Source: CALBPI01 sp039814545
GTDB taxonomy: Bacteria; Pseudomonadota; Gammaproteobacteria; Steroidobacterales; Woeseiaceae
NCBI GenBank assembly: GCA_039814545.1
Contig: JBCCBB010000003.1
Coordinates: 1-64,000, forward strand
Length of the DNA stretch: 64,000 bases
Direction: 5' to 3'
Position numbers and translations under genes: made by a program. The notes beneath the pieces are model-generated. The model saw only the letters and a list, made by a program, of their open reading frames with translations. It searched no databases and was not told the DNA's origin. Within the stretch, counting starts at the first letter, position 1, and every line of letters starts with the position of its first letter. Of this stretch, positions 1 to 7,100 are shown piece after piece.

Positions 1-1
1 C

Positions 2-259
2 GAGGCTGGCATTGACGCCTCTCTCGGCCGTGATCTCTTTGTGGCACTCGGTGATCCGCTCGGTGATAACGCCTGGTCGGTACGTATTCAGTACAAGCCC
101 ATGATCCGGTTGATCTGGCTCGGCTGCATCATCATGGCGCTGGGCGGTCTGGTCGCCATGTCAGACCGTCGCTATCGCGTGCGCGAATCGGCGACGGCCA
201 ACGCGGGCGCTCGCGACGCGGCAGCTGCTGCGACGGCGCCGGCGCAGGAAGCAGGCTGA
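2..259 (+). CDS. ccmF: Cytochrome c-type biogenesis protein CcmF, C-terminal fragment
   Basis: CcmF is the inner-membrane haem lyase component that attaches haem to apocytochromes c in the periplasm. Only the last 85 codons are present; the gene enters from the left edge. The visible part has the DLFVALGDPLGD stretch, then YKPMIRLIWLGC and a final membrane helix (IIMALGGLVAMSDRRYR) followed by an Ala-rich tail, all as in CcmF C termini. A GTG inside (position 41) could be mistaken for a start, but the reading frame is open to the edge. The stop is one base before ccmG, and ccmG, ccmH and ccmI follow in the standard order, which confirms the call. Confidence 0.9.
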   Translation, partial: EAGIDASLGRDLFVALGDPLGDNAWSVRIQYKPMIRLIWLGCIIMALGGLVAMSDRRYRVRESATANAGARDAAAAATAPAQEAG

Positions 260-260
260 C

Positions 261-794
261 ATGCGTTTCGCATTACCGCTGGCCGTGTTCATCGCGCTGG
301 GCGCGCTGTTCGCGTTTAGTCTCACGCGCGACCCGACGCTGATCCCGTCGCCATTGCTCGATCAACCGCTGCCAAGCTTCTCGCTGCCGGATCTGGCTGA
401 CCCTGAAATAAACGTGACCGAGGCCGCACTCGCCGGAAATCCCGCGTTGCTCAACATTTGGGGCAGCTGGTGCGCACAGTGTGGTACGGAACACGCATTT
501 CTCATGGAGCTGGCCCGCAACGGTGTGCCGATCGTCGGTCTGAACTGGAATGACGAACAAGACTCGGCCCGTGCCTGGCTTGAGCGTCTGGGTGACCCTT
601 ACGTCGTCACCGCTGTCGACGTGGAAGGCCGCGTGGCGATCGACCTGGGCGTGTACGGCGCACCCGAGACGTTTCTGGTCGATGGTGGCGGCACGATCAT
701 CTACAAGTACATCGGGCCGCTGACGCCCCAGGTATGGCGTGATGAGTTCATGCCGCGACTGGCCCAGCTCGACTCGGGAGGCGCCGGTGATTAG
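261..794 (+). CDS. ccmG: Thiol:disulfide interchange protein CcmG/DsbE
   Basis: Membrane-anchored periplasmic thioredoxin-like protein that reduces apocytochrome c (via CcmH) before haem attachment. It has 177 residues, the normal family length. Residues 3-20 form one N-terminal membrane helix. The thioredoxin fold carries the redox motif WCAQC (Cys71, Cys74) inside NIWGSWCAQCGTEH, and a later GAPET segment supplies the cis-proline. The family usually has WCPTC or WCxxC with Pro or Val; AQ between the cysteines is acceptable. The start ATG is one base after the ccmF stop, and its 3' end overlaps the start of ccmH, so the genes are translationally coupled. Confidence 0.95.
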   Translation: MRFALPLAVFIALGALFAFSLTRDPTLIPSPLLDQPLPSFSLPDLADPEINVTEAALAGNPALLNIWGSWCAQCGTEHAFLMELARNGVPIVGLNWNDEQDSARAWLERLGDPYVVTAVDVEGRVAIDLGVYGAPETFLVDGGGTIIYKYIGPLTPQVWRDEFMPRLAQLDSGGAGD

Positions 795-1212
795 TGCGTT
801 GCTTCGCACAGGGCTCGTCGCGTTGTGTGTCCTGTTGTCGACATCGGCAGTCGCCATCGACACAGCGCGTGCTTTTGAGGACGACGCCATGCAGGCGCGC
901 TACCAGCGACTCATCGCCGAGGTTCGCTGCCTGACCTGCCAGAACCAGTCCATCAAAGATTCCAACGCGCCGTTGGCGCGCGACCTGCGTGCTGTCGTGC
1001 GTGAGCAGATGGAAGCCGGCGCCACTGACGCCGAGATTTATGCGTTCCTGCAGGCTCGCTACGGCGACTTTGCGTTGTACAAGCCCCCGTTCTCGGCGAG
1101 GACCGCGCTGCTCTGGTTGTCACCCGTGGTGCTCTTGGCCCTGGGTGGCTTTGCCATCGTCCGAGTCGTGCGTCGCCGCGCGAGTATGGACATCGGAGTG
1201 GATGGGGCCTAA
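787..1212 (+). CDS. ccmH: Cytochrome c-type biogenesis protein CcmH
   Basis: Periplasm-facing thiol oxidoreductase of the haem-ligation complex; it handles the CxxCH cysteines of apocytochrome c. The GTG at 787, overlapping the ccmG stop, gives a 141-residue protein with a clean signal peptide (about residues 1-29). An ATG 48 bases upstream in the same frame would put a charged extension before the signal peptide and lies inside ccmG, so I reject it. The hallmark motif RCLTCQNQSI (Cys48, Cys51) is present, followed by the helical bundle and one C-terminal membrane helix ending in basic residues. This is the short, monofunctional CcmH; the TPR part is the separate next gene. Confidence 0.93.
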   Translation: MISALLRTGLVALCVLLSTSAVAIDTARAFEDDAMQARYQRLIAEVRCLTCQNQSIKDSNAPLARDLRAVVREQMEAGATDAEIYAFLQARYGDFALYKPPFSARTALLWLSPVVLLALGGFAIVRVVRRRASMDIGVDGA

Positions 1213-2217
1213 ATGGGCGCGAGCTTCTACGTCCTTGCCGCGGTCATGCTGCTCGCGGGGTTTCTGCTGGCTGGCTGGCCGTTGTTGCGTGAACGCCGTT
1301 TGGGCATCGCAGCGTTGGTGGCCTTGGCCCTTGTCGGCGGTGGTGCCGCGTTGTACCCGATTGCGAGTAACTACCAGCCCCTGAGTGCGAACTATCTGGC
1401 GTTGCTCGACGCACAGGATGAAGCCGGCGTGCGCCGTGCTGCGGCGGCGTTGTCACAGGAGCTGATGTCCCGTCCCGACGACTTCCAGGGCTGGCGCCTG
1501 CTGGGACGTGCAAGGCTCGAGATTAACGAGTATGCAGAGGCCGAGTCCGCACTGCGACAGGCATTGCGTGTGGCGCCCGGGCCCGATCCCGAGCTGCTGC
1601 TGTTGCTCGGGCAGGCGATCAGTTTTGGCGGTACCAACCGCATTTCACCCGAGGCGGCGAGCTTGTTTATCCAGGCCTACCAGATGGCGCCCAATGTCCC
1701 GGGTGCCATGTGGTATGCCGGGCTCGCCCATGCCTCGAGGGGCGAAAATCTCGCCGCTGCTGCGGCCTGGGAGGCGCTGCTTGCGCAATCACCGCCGCCC
1801 GAAGTGGCGTCGATCCTGCGCGAACAGATCGCGGTGCTGCGGGCGACGGCGCAGCCCGCCTCGGCCGATGCTTCGGCCCTCACTCTGGCCGTGCGTCTCG
1901 GCGATACGCCGCAAGCCGCCTGGCCCGCGGCGGCGCGCCTGTTCGTGTCGGTGCGTGATGCGGACCGTCCAGGACCACCACTCGCTGCCGCGCAGTACGC
2001 CCCCGATGTCTTGCCCGTGACGGTCGCGCTTGGCGACGCGGATGCCATGATCGCAGGTCGCAACATCAGCTCCGCGACGCGCTACGAGATCGTCGCGCGC
2101 GTGTCGATGAACGGTGATCCCATCGGTGGCTCGGGTGACTGGGTGGGGCGCCTGAGTATCGATCGCGCCGAGGTCGACGGCCCCATCGAGCTTGTCATTG
2201 ATACAGTGGCGCCATGA
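1213..2217 (+). CDS. ccmI: Cytochrome c biogenesis TPR protein CcmI (CycH-like)
   Basis: Chaperone for apocytochrome c in system I maturation, 334 residues. Two hydrophobic helices at the N terminus (about residues 4-22 and 30-48) are followed by a TPR region (about 65-190, for example RPDDFQGWRLLGRARL and EYAEAESALRQAL). A beta-rich C-terminal domain (about 215-330) contains FVSVRDADRPGPPLAA, typical of long CcmI proteins. The start ATG follows the ccmH stop directly. The 3' end overlaps the next gene by four bases (ATGA). Family assignment is secure from motifs and position; the apocytochrome partners are not deducible. Confidence 0.9.
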   Translation: MGASFYVLAAVMLLAGFLLAGWPLLRERRLGIAALVALALVGGGAALYPIASNYQPLSANYLALLDAQDEAGVRRAAAALSQELMSRPDDFQGWRLLGRARLEINEYAEAESALRQALRVAPGPDPELLLLLGQAISFGGTNRISPEAASLFIQAYQMAPNVPGAMWYAGLAHASRGENLAAAAAWEALLAQSPPPEVASILREQIAVLRATAQPASADASALTLAVRLGDTPQAAWPAAARLFVSVRDADRPGPPLAAAQYAPDVLPVTVALGDADAMIAGRNISSATRYEIVARVSMNGDPIGGSGDWVGRLSIDRAEVDGPIELVIDTVAP

Positions 2218-2618
2218 CCACGTCGTTCGATATCGACGCCAACAACTGCTTCGCCTGCAGTTCAACCAATCCCATCGGGCTCAATATCCGTTTCAGCATG
2301 GAAGGCGCGCTGTGTGTCGCGAAGTTCACGCCCGGGCCCAATCACGTGGGCTACAACGATGTCGTGCATGGCGGCATCCTGTTTACGGCGCTCGATGACG
2401 TCATGGCGAACTGGCTGTTCCTGCAGGGCCGGCGCGCCTACACGGGCAAAGCCAGCATTCGCTACCGGCGCGAGGGTCGTGTGGGCGAGACCCTCAGGCT
2501 CGAGGGGGCCTGCGTGCGTGAGCGTCGGCGGCTTGTAGAGCTCACGGGGCGCGCGCTGGTTGCGGAGACAGGCGAAGTCGTTTGCGAGGCCGAAGGCACA
2601 TTCATGTTGACCGGCTAA
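2214..2618 (+). CDS. PaaI/YdiI-type hotdog-fold thioesterase
   Basis: Small hotdog protein of 134 residues, probably an acyl-CoA thioesterase. It begins with the NCFACSSTNPIGL segment common in this family, then NHVGYNDVVHGGILFTALDD, where the HGG plus downstream Asp correspond to the usual catalytic region. A YTGKASIRYRREGRVGE strand pair follows. Cytoplasmic; no signal. It is coupled to ccmI through an ATGA overlap, so it is probably the last gene of the ccm operon, although nothing links it functionally to cytochrome maturation. Substrate unknown. About 90 non-coding bases follow before the next gene. Confidence 0.8.
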   Translation: MTTSFDIDANNCFACSSTNPIGLNIRFSMEGALCVAKFTPGPNHVGYNDVVHGGILFTALDDVMANWLFLQGRRAYTGKASIRYRREGRVGETLRLEGACVRERRRLVELTGRALVAETGEVVCEAEGTFMLTG

Positions 2619-2656
2619 TGCGCCGGTGCGATGTTGGCGTTCGTCATTCGTGGTGC

Positions 2657-2685
2657 TTGGCATTACTCCAGTTTTTACTTTAAAT
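2657..2685 (+). promoter_or_regulatory. Candidate sigma-70 promoter upstream of the amidohydrolase operon
   Basis: A -35-like TTGGCA (2657-2662) and a -10-like TTAAAT (2680-2685) are separated by 17 bases in the only AT-rich stretch between the thioesterase and the lipoprotein amidohydrolase. It lies about 20 bases before the start codon, giving a short leader. Support is motif and position only. Confidence 0.4.
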
Positions 2686-2705
2686 AAATGGCGTAAACCA
2701 TAGAT

Positions 2706-4079
2706 ATGATTAGTATAAATCGATCTGTTGTGGTGCTCGGATTGGCCCTGCTTGTCGGTTGCGGAGGCGACGATGACGCCGACACATCGAGCGAGGCTTT
2801 TGCCAGCACTTACGTTCCAGCGGCCGCTGATCCGGTGCTCATCGAAAACGCGACCGTTTTCACAGGCACGGGTGAGCGGCTGGACGATGCCGATGTGCTT
2901 CTCGTCGACGGTCGCATTGAGCAGGTGGGGCAAGACTTACGCGCCCCCCGCGACGCGACGGTCATCGACGCCACAGGGCGCTTTGTCACGCCGGGCATCA
3001 TCGACGTGCACTCGCACCTGGGCGTGTACGCTTCGCCCGGGGTGCAGGCGCACTCCGATGGCAACGAGGCCACGGGACCGAACACCGCGGAAGTCTGGGC
3101 TGAGCACAGCGTCTGGCCGCAGGACCCCGGTTTCTCTGCGGCGCTGGCGGGTGGCGTCACGACAATGATGATTTTGCCTGGGTCGGCCAACCTATTCGGT
3201 GGCCGTGCAGTCACCGTCAAGAACGTGTTCGGACGCACCGTCATGGACATGAAATTTCCGGGCGCGCCCTACGGCCTCAAGATTGCCTGCGGTGAAAACC
3301 CCAAGCGGGTCTACGGCAGCCGCGGCCAGGCGCCATCAACCCGGATGGGCAACATCGCCGGATTCCGCAAGGCCTGGATTGAAGCCAGCGCGTACCGCGA
3401 CAAGCTCGACGCAGCGGAGCGGGGCGAGGGCGAGGCACCAACGCGCGACCTTCGGCTCGAGACGCTCGCGGGTGCGCTCAATGGCGACATCCTCGTGCAC
3501 AATCACTGCTACCGTGCCGATGAGATGGCCGTCATGCTCGACCTGGGTCGCGAGTTCGGCTTCAAGATCACGGCCTTCCACCATGCAGTCGAGTCCTACA
3601 AGATTGCCGACCTGCTGGCCAAAGCCGACGCCTGCTCGGCGATGTGGGCCGACTGGTGGGGCTTCAAGATGGAGGCCTACGACGGCATCCGTGAAAACGT
3701 CGCCTTCGTTGACGCCGCGGGCGCCTGCGCTATCGTGCATTCCGACTCCGAAATCGGCATCCAGCGGCTTAACCAGGAAACCGCCAAAGCCGTGGCTGCT
3801 GGCCGGCGCGCGGGCCTTGAGATCAGCGACGGGCACGCGATGCGCTGGCTGACGATCAACGCGGCCAAGGCACTCGGCATCGAAGACGAGACGGGTTCAC
3901 TCGAGCCCGGCAAGATGGCCGACGTGGTGCTCTGGGACCGCAATCCGCTCAGCGTGTACGCGCGCGCCGAGCAGGTCTGGATTGACGGCGTGCTCATGTA
4001 TGACCGTAACGACCCGGGCAAGCAACCGGTCACCGACTTTGCGCTGGGGACTGTGAGCGCGGCGGGAGGTGTGCGGTGA
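2706..4079 (+). CDS. Lipoprotein amidohydrolase (imidazolonepropionase-related)
   Basis: A 457-residue amidohydrolase-superfamily enzyme, predicted to be exported as a lipoprotein: the signal ends in the lipobox LVGC (Cys19), followed by an Asp-rich linker. All metal ligands are visible: the HxH pair in DVHSHLG (His102, His104), His265/His267 in LVHNHCYRADE, His292/His293 in AFHHAVESYK, and Asp347 in VHSDSE. The C-terminal composite-sandwich strand (GSLEPGKMADVVLWD) is also intact. It should therefore be a working metal-dependent hydrolase in the periplasm; the substrate (cyclic amide, dipeptide or other) is unknown. Its stop overlaps the GTG start of the related but degenerate next gene. Confidence 0.88.
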   Translation: MISINRSVVVLGLALLVGCGGDDDADTSSEAFASTYVPAAADPVLIENATVFTGTGERLDDADVLLVDGRIEQVGQDLRAPRDATVIDATGRFVTPGIIDVHSHLGVYASPGVQAHSDGNEATGPNTAEVWAEHSVWPQDPGFSAALAGGVTTMMILPGSANLFGGRAVTVKNVFGRTVMDMKFPGAPYGLKIACGENPKRVYGSRGQAPSTRMGNIAGFRKAWIEASAYRDKLDAAERGEGEAPTRDLRLETLAGALNGDILVHNHCYRADEMAVMLDLGREFGFKITAFHHAVESYKIADLLAKADACSAMWADWWGFKMEAYDGIRENVAFVDAAGACAIVHSDSEIGIQRLNQETAKAVAAGRRAGLEISDGHAMRWLTINAAKALGIEDETGSLEPGKMADVVLWDRNPLSVYARAEQVWIDGVLMYDRNDPGKQPVTDFALGTVSAAGGVR

Positions 4080-5377
4080 GCCGCCGGATCGCCATGGCGC
4101 TGGCGGCTGCCGCAACGCTTCTGATTGCACCGGTCCAGGCCGACGTCATTGCCATTTCGGGTGGCACCGTGCACACGCTGTCCGACACCGGCACGATCGA
4201 AGACGCCGTGATTCTTATCGAGGACGGCCAGATCACGCGCGTCGGACGGGGGCTTCGCATTCCGGACGCCGCGACTGTCATTGATGCGACCGGCAAGGTG
4301 GTGACACCCGGTCTGTTCGCCGCACACACGCAGTTGGGTCTCGTGGAGGTCAATGCCGTCAGCGATACCGTCGACGGTCAGCAGCGCGGCACCGAGTTCG
4401 GCGCGGCCTTCGAAGTGGCCGACGCTTACAACCCGGCTTCAACGCTGGTCGCCGTGTCTCGTGTTGAGGGCGTTACGCGCGCGGCCATCGTGCCGTCGCC
4501 GGGCTTCGCCTGGAACGGCACGCCCGGTGGTGTGGTGTCGGGTCAGGCGGCCGTCGTGCACCTGGGCGAGGGCGATGACTTTCTGGTTTTAAGAAAGGCC
4601 GCCGTCGTGGCCCACCTGGGCGCCAACGGGGGCGCGCTGGCGGGTGGCTCCCGCGCGGGTGCGCTATTGGCGCTGACCACCGCGTTCGAGGACGCCATCG
4701 ACTACGCCCGGTTCCGGGATGCCTACGACGCGGGTGCACGGCGTGCGTACAGCGTGAGCCGAGCCGATCTCGAGGCGCTGCAGTCGGTCCTGACGGGGGA
4801 CACGCCCGTGTATCTGAGCGTGGATCGGGCCAGCGATATTCGCGTGGCCATCGACATGGCCGATCGCTTCGGGCTGAAACTCGTCATCGTGGGTGGCGCC
4901 GAGGCCTGGAAAGTTGCTGACCGCCTGGCCGCGAGCAATACGGCTGTGATCGTCTCACCGCTCAACAACCTGCCGGGCAGTTTCGACAGCCTTTCGTCGA
5001 CGCTCGAGAATGCGCGCGCGCTGCAGGAGGCCGGTGTGCGTCTCGCGTTTGGCGATGGTGACACGCACAACGCGCGCAATCTGACCCAACTGGCCGGCAA
5101 CGCCGTCGCCCACGGCTTGCCGTGGATCGACGGCCTGCGCGCGATTACGGCTACACCGGCCGACGTTTTGGGACTGGGCGACAAATTCGGGCGCCTGGCG
5201 CCCGGCATGGTGGCGGACGTGGTCGTTTGGGACGGCGACCCGCTGGAGTTGACGAGCTACCCGGTCGAGGTACTGATCGATGGCGCCGTCGTCGAAGGCG
5301 ACAGCAGGCAAACGTTGCTCCGCGATCGTTACCGCGATCTCACGGACGCGCGACCGCCCGCTTACCGCAACCGCTAG
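4076..5377 (+). CDS. Exported amidohydrolase homologue lacking metal ligands
   Basis: A 433-residue paralogue of the preceding gene, starting at a GTG that overlaps its stop. A cleavable signal peptide ends near PVQA-DV (residue 22). The overall fold is kept (GGTVHTL, ATGKVVTPG, GRLAPGMVADVVVWDGDP), but ligand positions are changed when aligned to the neighbour: HSH becomes HTQ (residues 84-86), VHNHCYRA becomes VYLSVDRA, AFHHAVES becomes IVGGAEAW, and VHSDSE becomes FGDGDT. It is likely a non-catalytic partner of the upstream enzyme, or an enzyme with a different chemistry. Such tandem amidohydrolase pairs occur in other Proteobacteria. The gene shows no frameshift, so it is under coding constraint. 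Confidence 0.85.
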   Translation: MSRRIAMALAAAATLLIAPVQADVIAISGGTVHTLSDTGTIEDAVILIEDGQITRVGRGLRIPDAATVIDATGKVVTPGLFAAHTQLGLVEVNAVSDTVDGQQRGTEFGAAFEVADAYNPASTLVAVSRVEGVTRAAIVPSPGFAWNGTPGGVVSGQAAVVHLGEGDDFLVLRKAAVVAHLGANGGALAGGSRAGALLALTTAFEDAIDYARFRDAYDAGARRAYSVSRADLEALQSVLTGDTPVYLSVDRASDIRVAIDMADRFGLKLVIVGGAEAWKVADRLAASNTAVIVSPLNNLPGSFDSLSSTLENARALQEAGVRLAFGDGDTHNARNLTQLAGNAVAHGLPWIDGLRAITATPADVLGLGDKFGRLAPGMVADVVVWDGDPLELTSYPVEVLIDGAVVEGDSRQTLLRDRYRDLTDARPPAYRNR

Positions 5378-7100
5378 CACCTTCAATTACGGCATACGCC
5401 TCGCTGCGACACTGTTCCTGTCGCTGGCGGGCATCACCGCGCGCGCGGATGGGCTGGTGATCGAAGGCGTCGAGGGTGCACTGGCCGATAACGTTCGGGC
5501 CTACGTCGCTCTGGACAGCCAGCCTTGCGATGCACCGGAGTGGCAAATGCGGCGTCGATTCTCCGACGCGAATGCGCTCGCGCGAGACGCGCTGGCGGCC
5601 TTTGGCCACTACGCACCCGAGATCGATTCCAGCATCCGCTTCGGTGATGCGTGCTGGGGCGCCACGCTGAGCATTACACCCGGGCCGCAAGTTCGTTACG
5701 AGCGGTTCGAGGTGAGGGTCGCGGGCGCTGCCGCGGATGATGCCCAGGTGAATGCGGTGGTGAAGGCGCGGCCCGAGGCGGGTGACACGCTGCACCACGG
5801 TCGCTATGAGGCTTACAAGAACCGGCTAGGCCAGGTGCTCGCGGCGCGTGGCTACGCCGAGTGGCGATTTGATGCTGCGGGGGTTGATGTTGATGTCGCG
5901 CGCGGACGGGCGGTGGGCGAGATTGCGATCGCGAGCGGCCCGCGGTATCGCTATGGCGAGATTCGCATTGAACAGGAGGCGTTCGAGCCGGGGCTTATCG
6001 AACGCTTTATCGACATTGAGCCCGGGCAACCGTTTTCACGGTCCGAACTCATTCGGCTTCAGGGTGACCTCACCTCGAGCGCCTTGTTTGACCAGGTGAC
6101 CGTTGCGCCCGATTACGACGCCATGGCCGCGCAGGAGATTCCCGTCACGATTCGCCTCGTGCCTGGCGAGCGCATTGGCTACTTCGTCGGGGTTGGTGTA
6201 TCGACGGACCGCGGCCCGCGGTTGTCGGGCGGCTACCGCAACCGTCGCGTCAATTCACGCGGGCACCAGTTCACGGCTGAGGCCGAGGCGTCGCCCGTAC
6301 TGTCGCGGCTCGAGGCGCGTTACCGGCAGCCGCTCAAAGATCCCCGGGTCGAGTGGCAGAGTTATCAGTTGCGCCTTGCCGACGAAGAAACGGATACCTC
6401 CGAAAGCACGACGGCCGAGCTTGGCGTCGAGCGTATTCGCAGCCTGCCCAATCGTTGGGTGTTGACTTACGGGCTGCAGCTCAGTCGCTCGGACTTCATT
6501 GTCGGCACCGTCGAAGACACGACAACACTTGTGATGCCTGTGGCAGGTCTGACGCGTCGCGTTGCCGACAGCGATACGAACCCGCGCTGGGGCACGAGCC
6601 TTGAAATGCGTTTGCGCGGCGCGGGCACGTCGGTCGGTTCGTCAACGGACTTTCTTCAGGTGTATGCGCGCTACCGGCAACTGATTCCGATTGGCGAGCG
6701 CGGCAGGCTCGCCTTCCGCGGTGAACTGGGCACGACCTGGCGCAACGACTTCGAAGAGCTGCCGCCGCAAGTGCGGTTCTTTGCGGGTGGCGATACCAGC
6801 GTGCGCGGCTACGCGTATGAATCGCTGGGCCCAGTTGACGTTGAGGGTAATGTCATTGGTGGCGCGAGCCTGGTGACTGCCAGCCTTGAGTACGAGTACG
6901 CGTTGCGCGGGCGCTGGGGCGTCGCTGTGTTTGCCGACACGGGCAATGCGTTCAACGACCGCGACGTCGATGAACGTACGGGTGTCGGTTTTGGCGTCGT
7001 TTGGCGGTCACCCGTAGGCCCCTTGCGTGCCTATCTCGCGCACACGCTCGATGACGATCAGACGGTGCGACTGCACGTGACTTTTGGTGCCGACCTGTGA
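5280..7100 (+). CDS. tamA: TamA-like outer-membrane assembly protein (BamA/Omp85 family)
   Basis: Omp85-family barrel of the translocation and assembly module, which with TamB helps insert outer-membrane proteins or move phospholipids. The only standard start upstream of the hydrophobic signal is the ATG at 5280, 98 bases inside the previous gene; a GAGG at 5267-5270 sits 9 bases before it and supports it. That gives 606 residues with a long basic stretch before the signal core (about residues 38-56). Three POTRA-type regions follow (about 60-290), then the barrel with the L6-type motif in FFAGGDTSVRGYAYESLGP and a terminal strand ending VTFGADL. Overlaps tamB by four bases. Confidence 0.88.
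   Translation: MAPSSKATAGKRCSAIVTAISRTRDRPLTATASTFNYGIRLAATLFLSLAGITARADGLVIEGVEGALADNVRAYVALDSQPCDAPEWQMRRRFSDANALARDALAAFGHYAPEIDSSIRFGDACWGATLSITPGPQVRYERFEVRVAGAAADDAQVNAVVKARPEAGDTLHHGRYEAYKNRLGQVLAARGYAEWRFDAAGVDVDVARGRAVGEIAIASGPRYRYGEIRIEQEAFEPGLIERFIDIEPGQPFSRSELIRLQGDLTSSALFDQVTVAPDYDAMAAQEIPVTIRLVPGERIGYFVGVGVSTDRGPRLSGGYRNRRVNSRGHQFTAEAEASPVLSRLEARYRQPLKDPRVEWQSYQLRLADEETDTSESTTAELGVERIRSLPNRWVLTYGLQLSRSDFIVGTVEDTTTLVMPVAGLTRRVADSDTNPRWGTSLEMRLRGAGTSVGSSTDFLQVYARYRQLIPIGERGRLAFRGELGTTWRNDFEELPPQVRFFAGGDTSVRGYAYESLGPVDVEGNVIGGASLVTASLEYEYALRGRWGVAVFADTGNAFNDRDVDERTGVGFGVVWRSPVGPLRAYLAHTLDDDQTVRLHVTFGADL

Noticed and set aside
2642..2690. Possible sigma-54 promoter at TTGGCATTACTCCAGTTTTT
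   Set aside because: The -12 GC is missing at the required spacing; the sigma-70-like reading of the same bases fits better.
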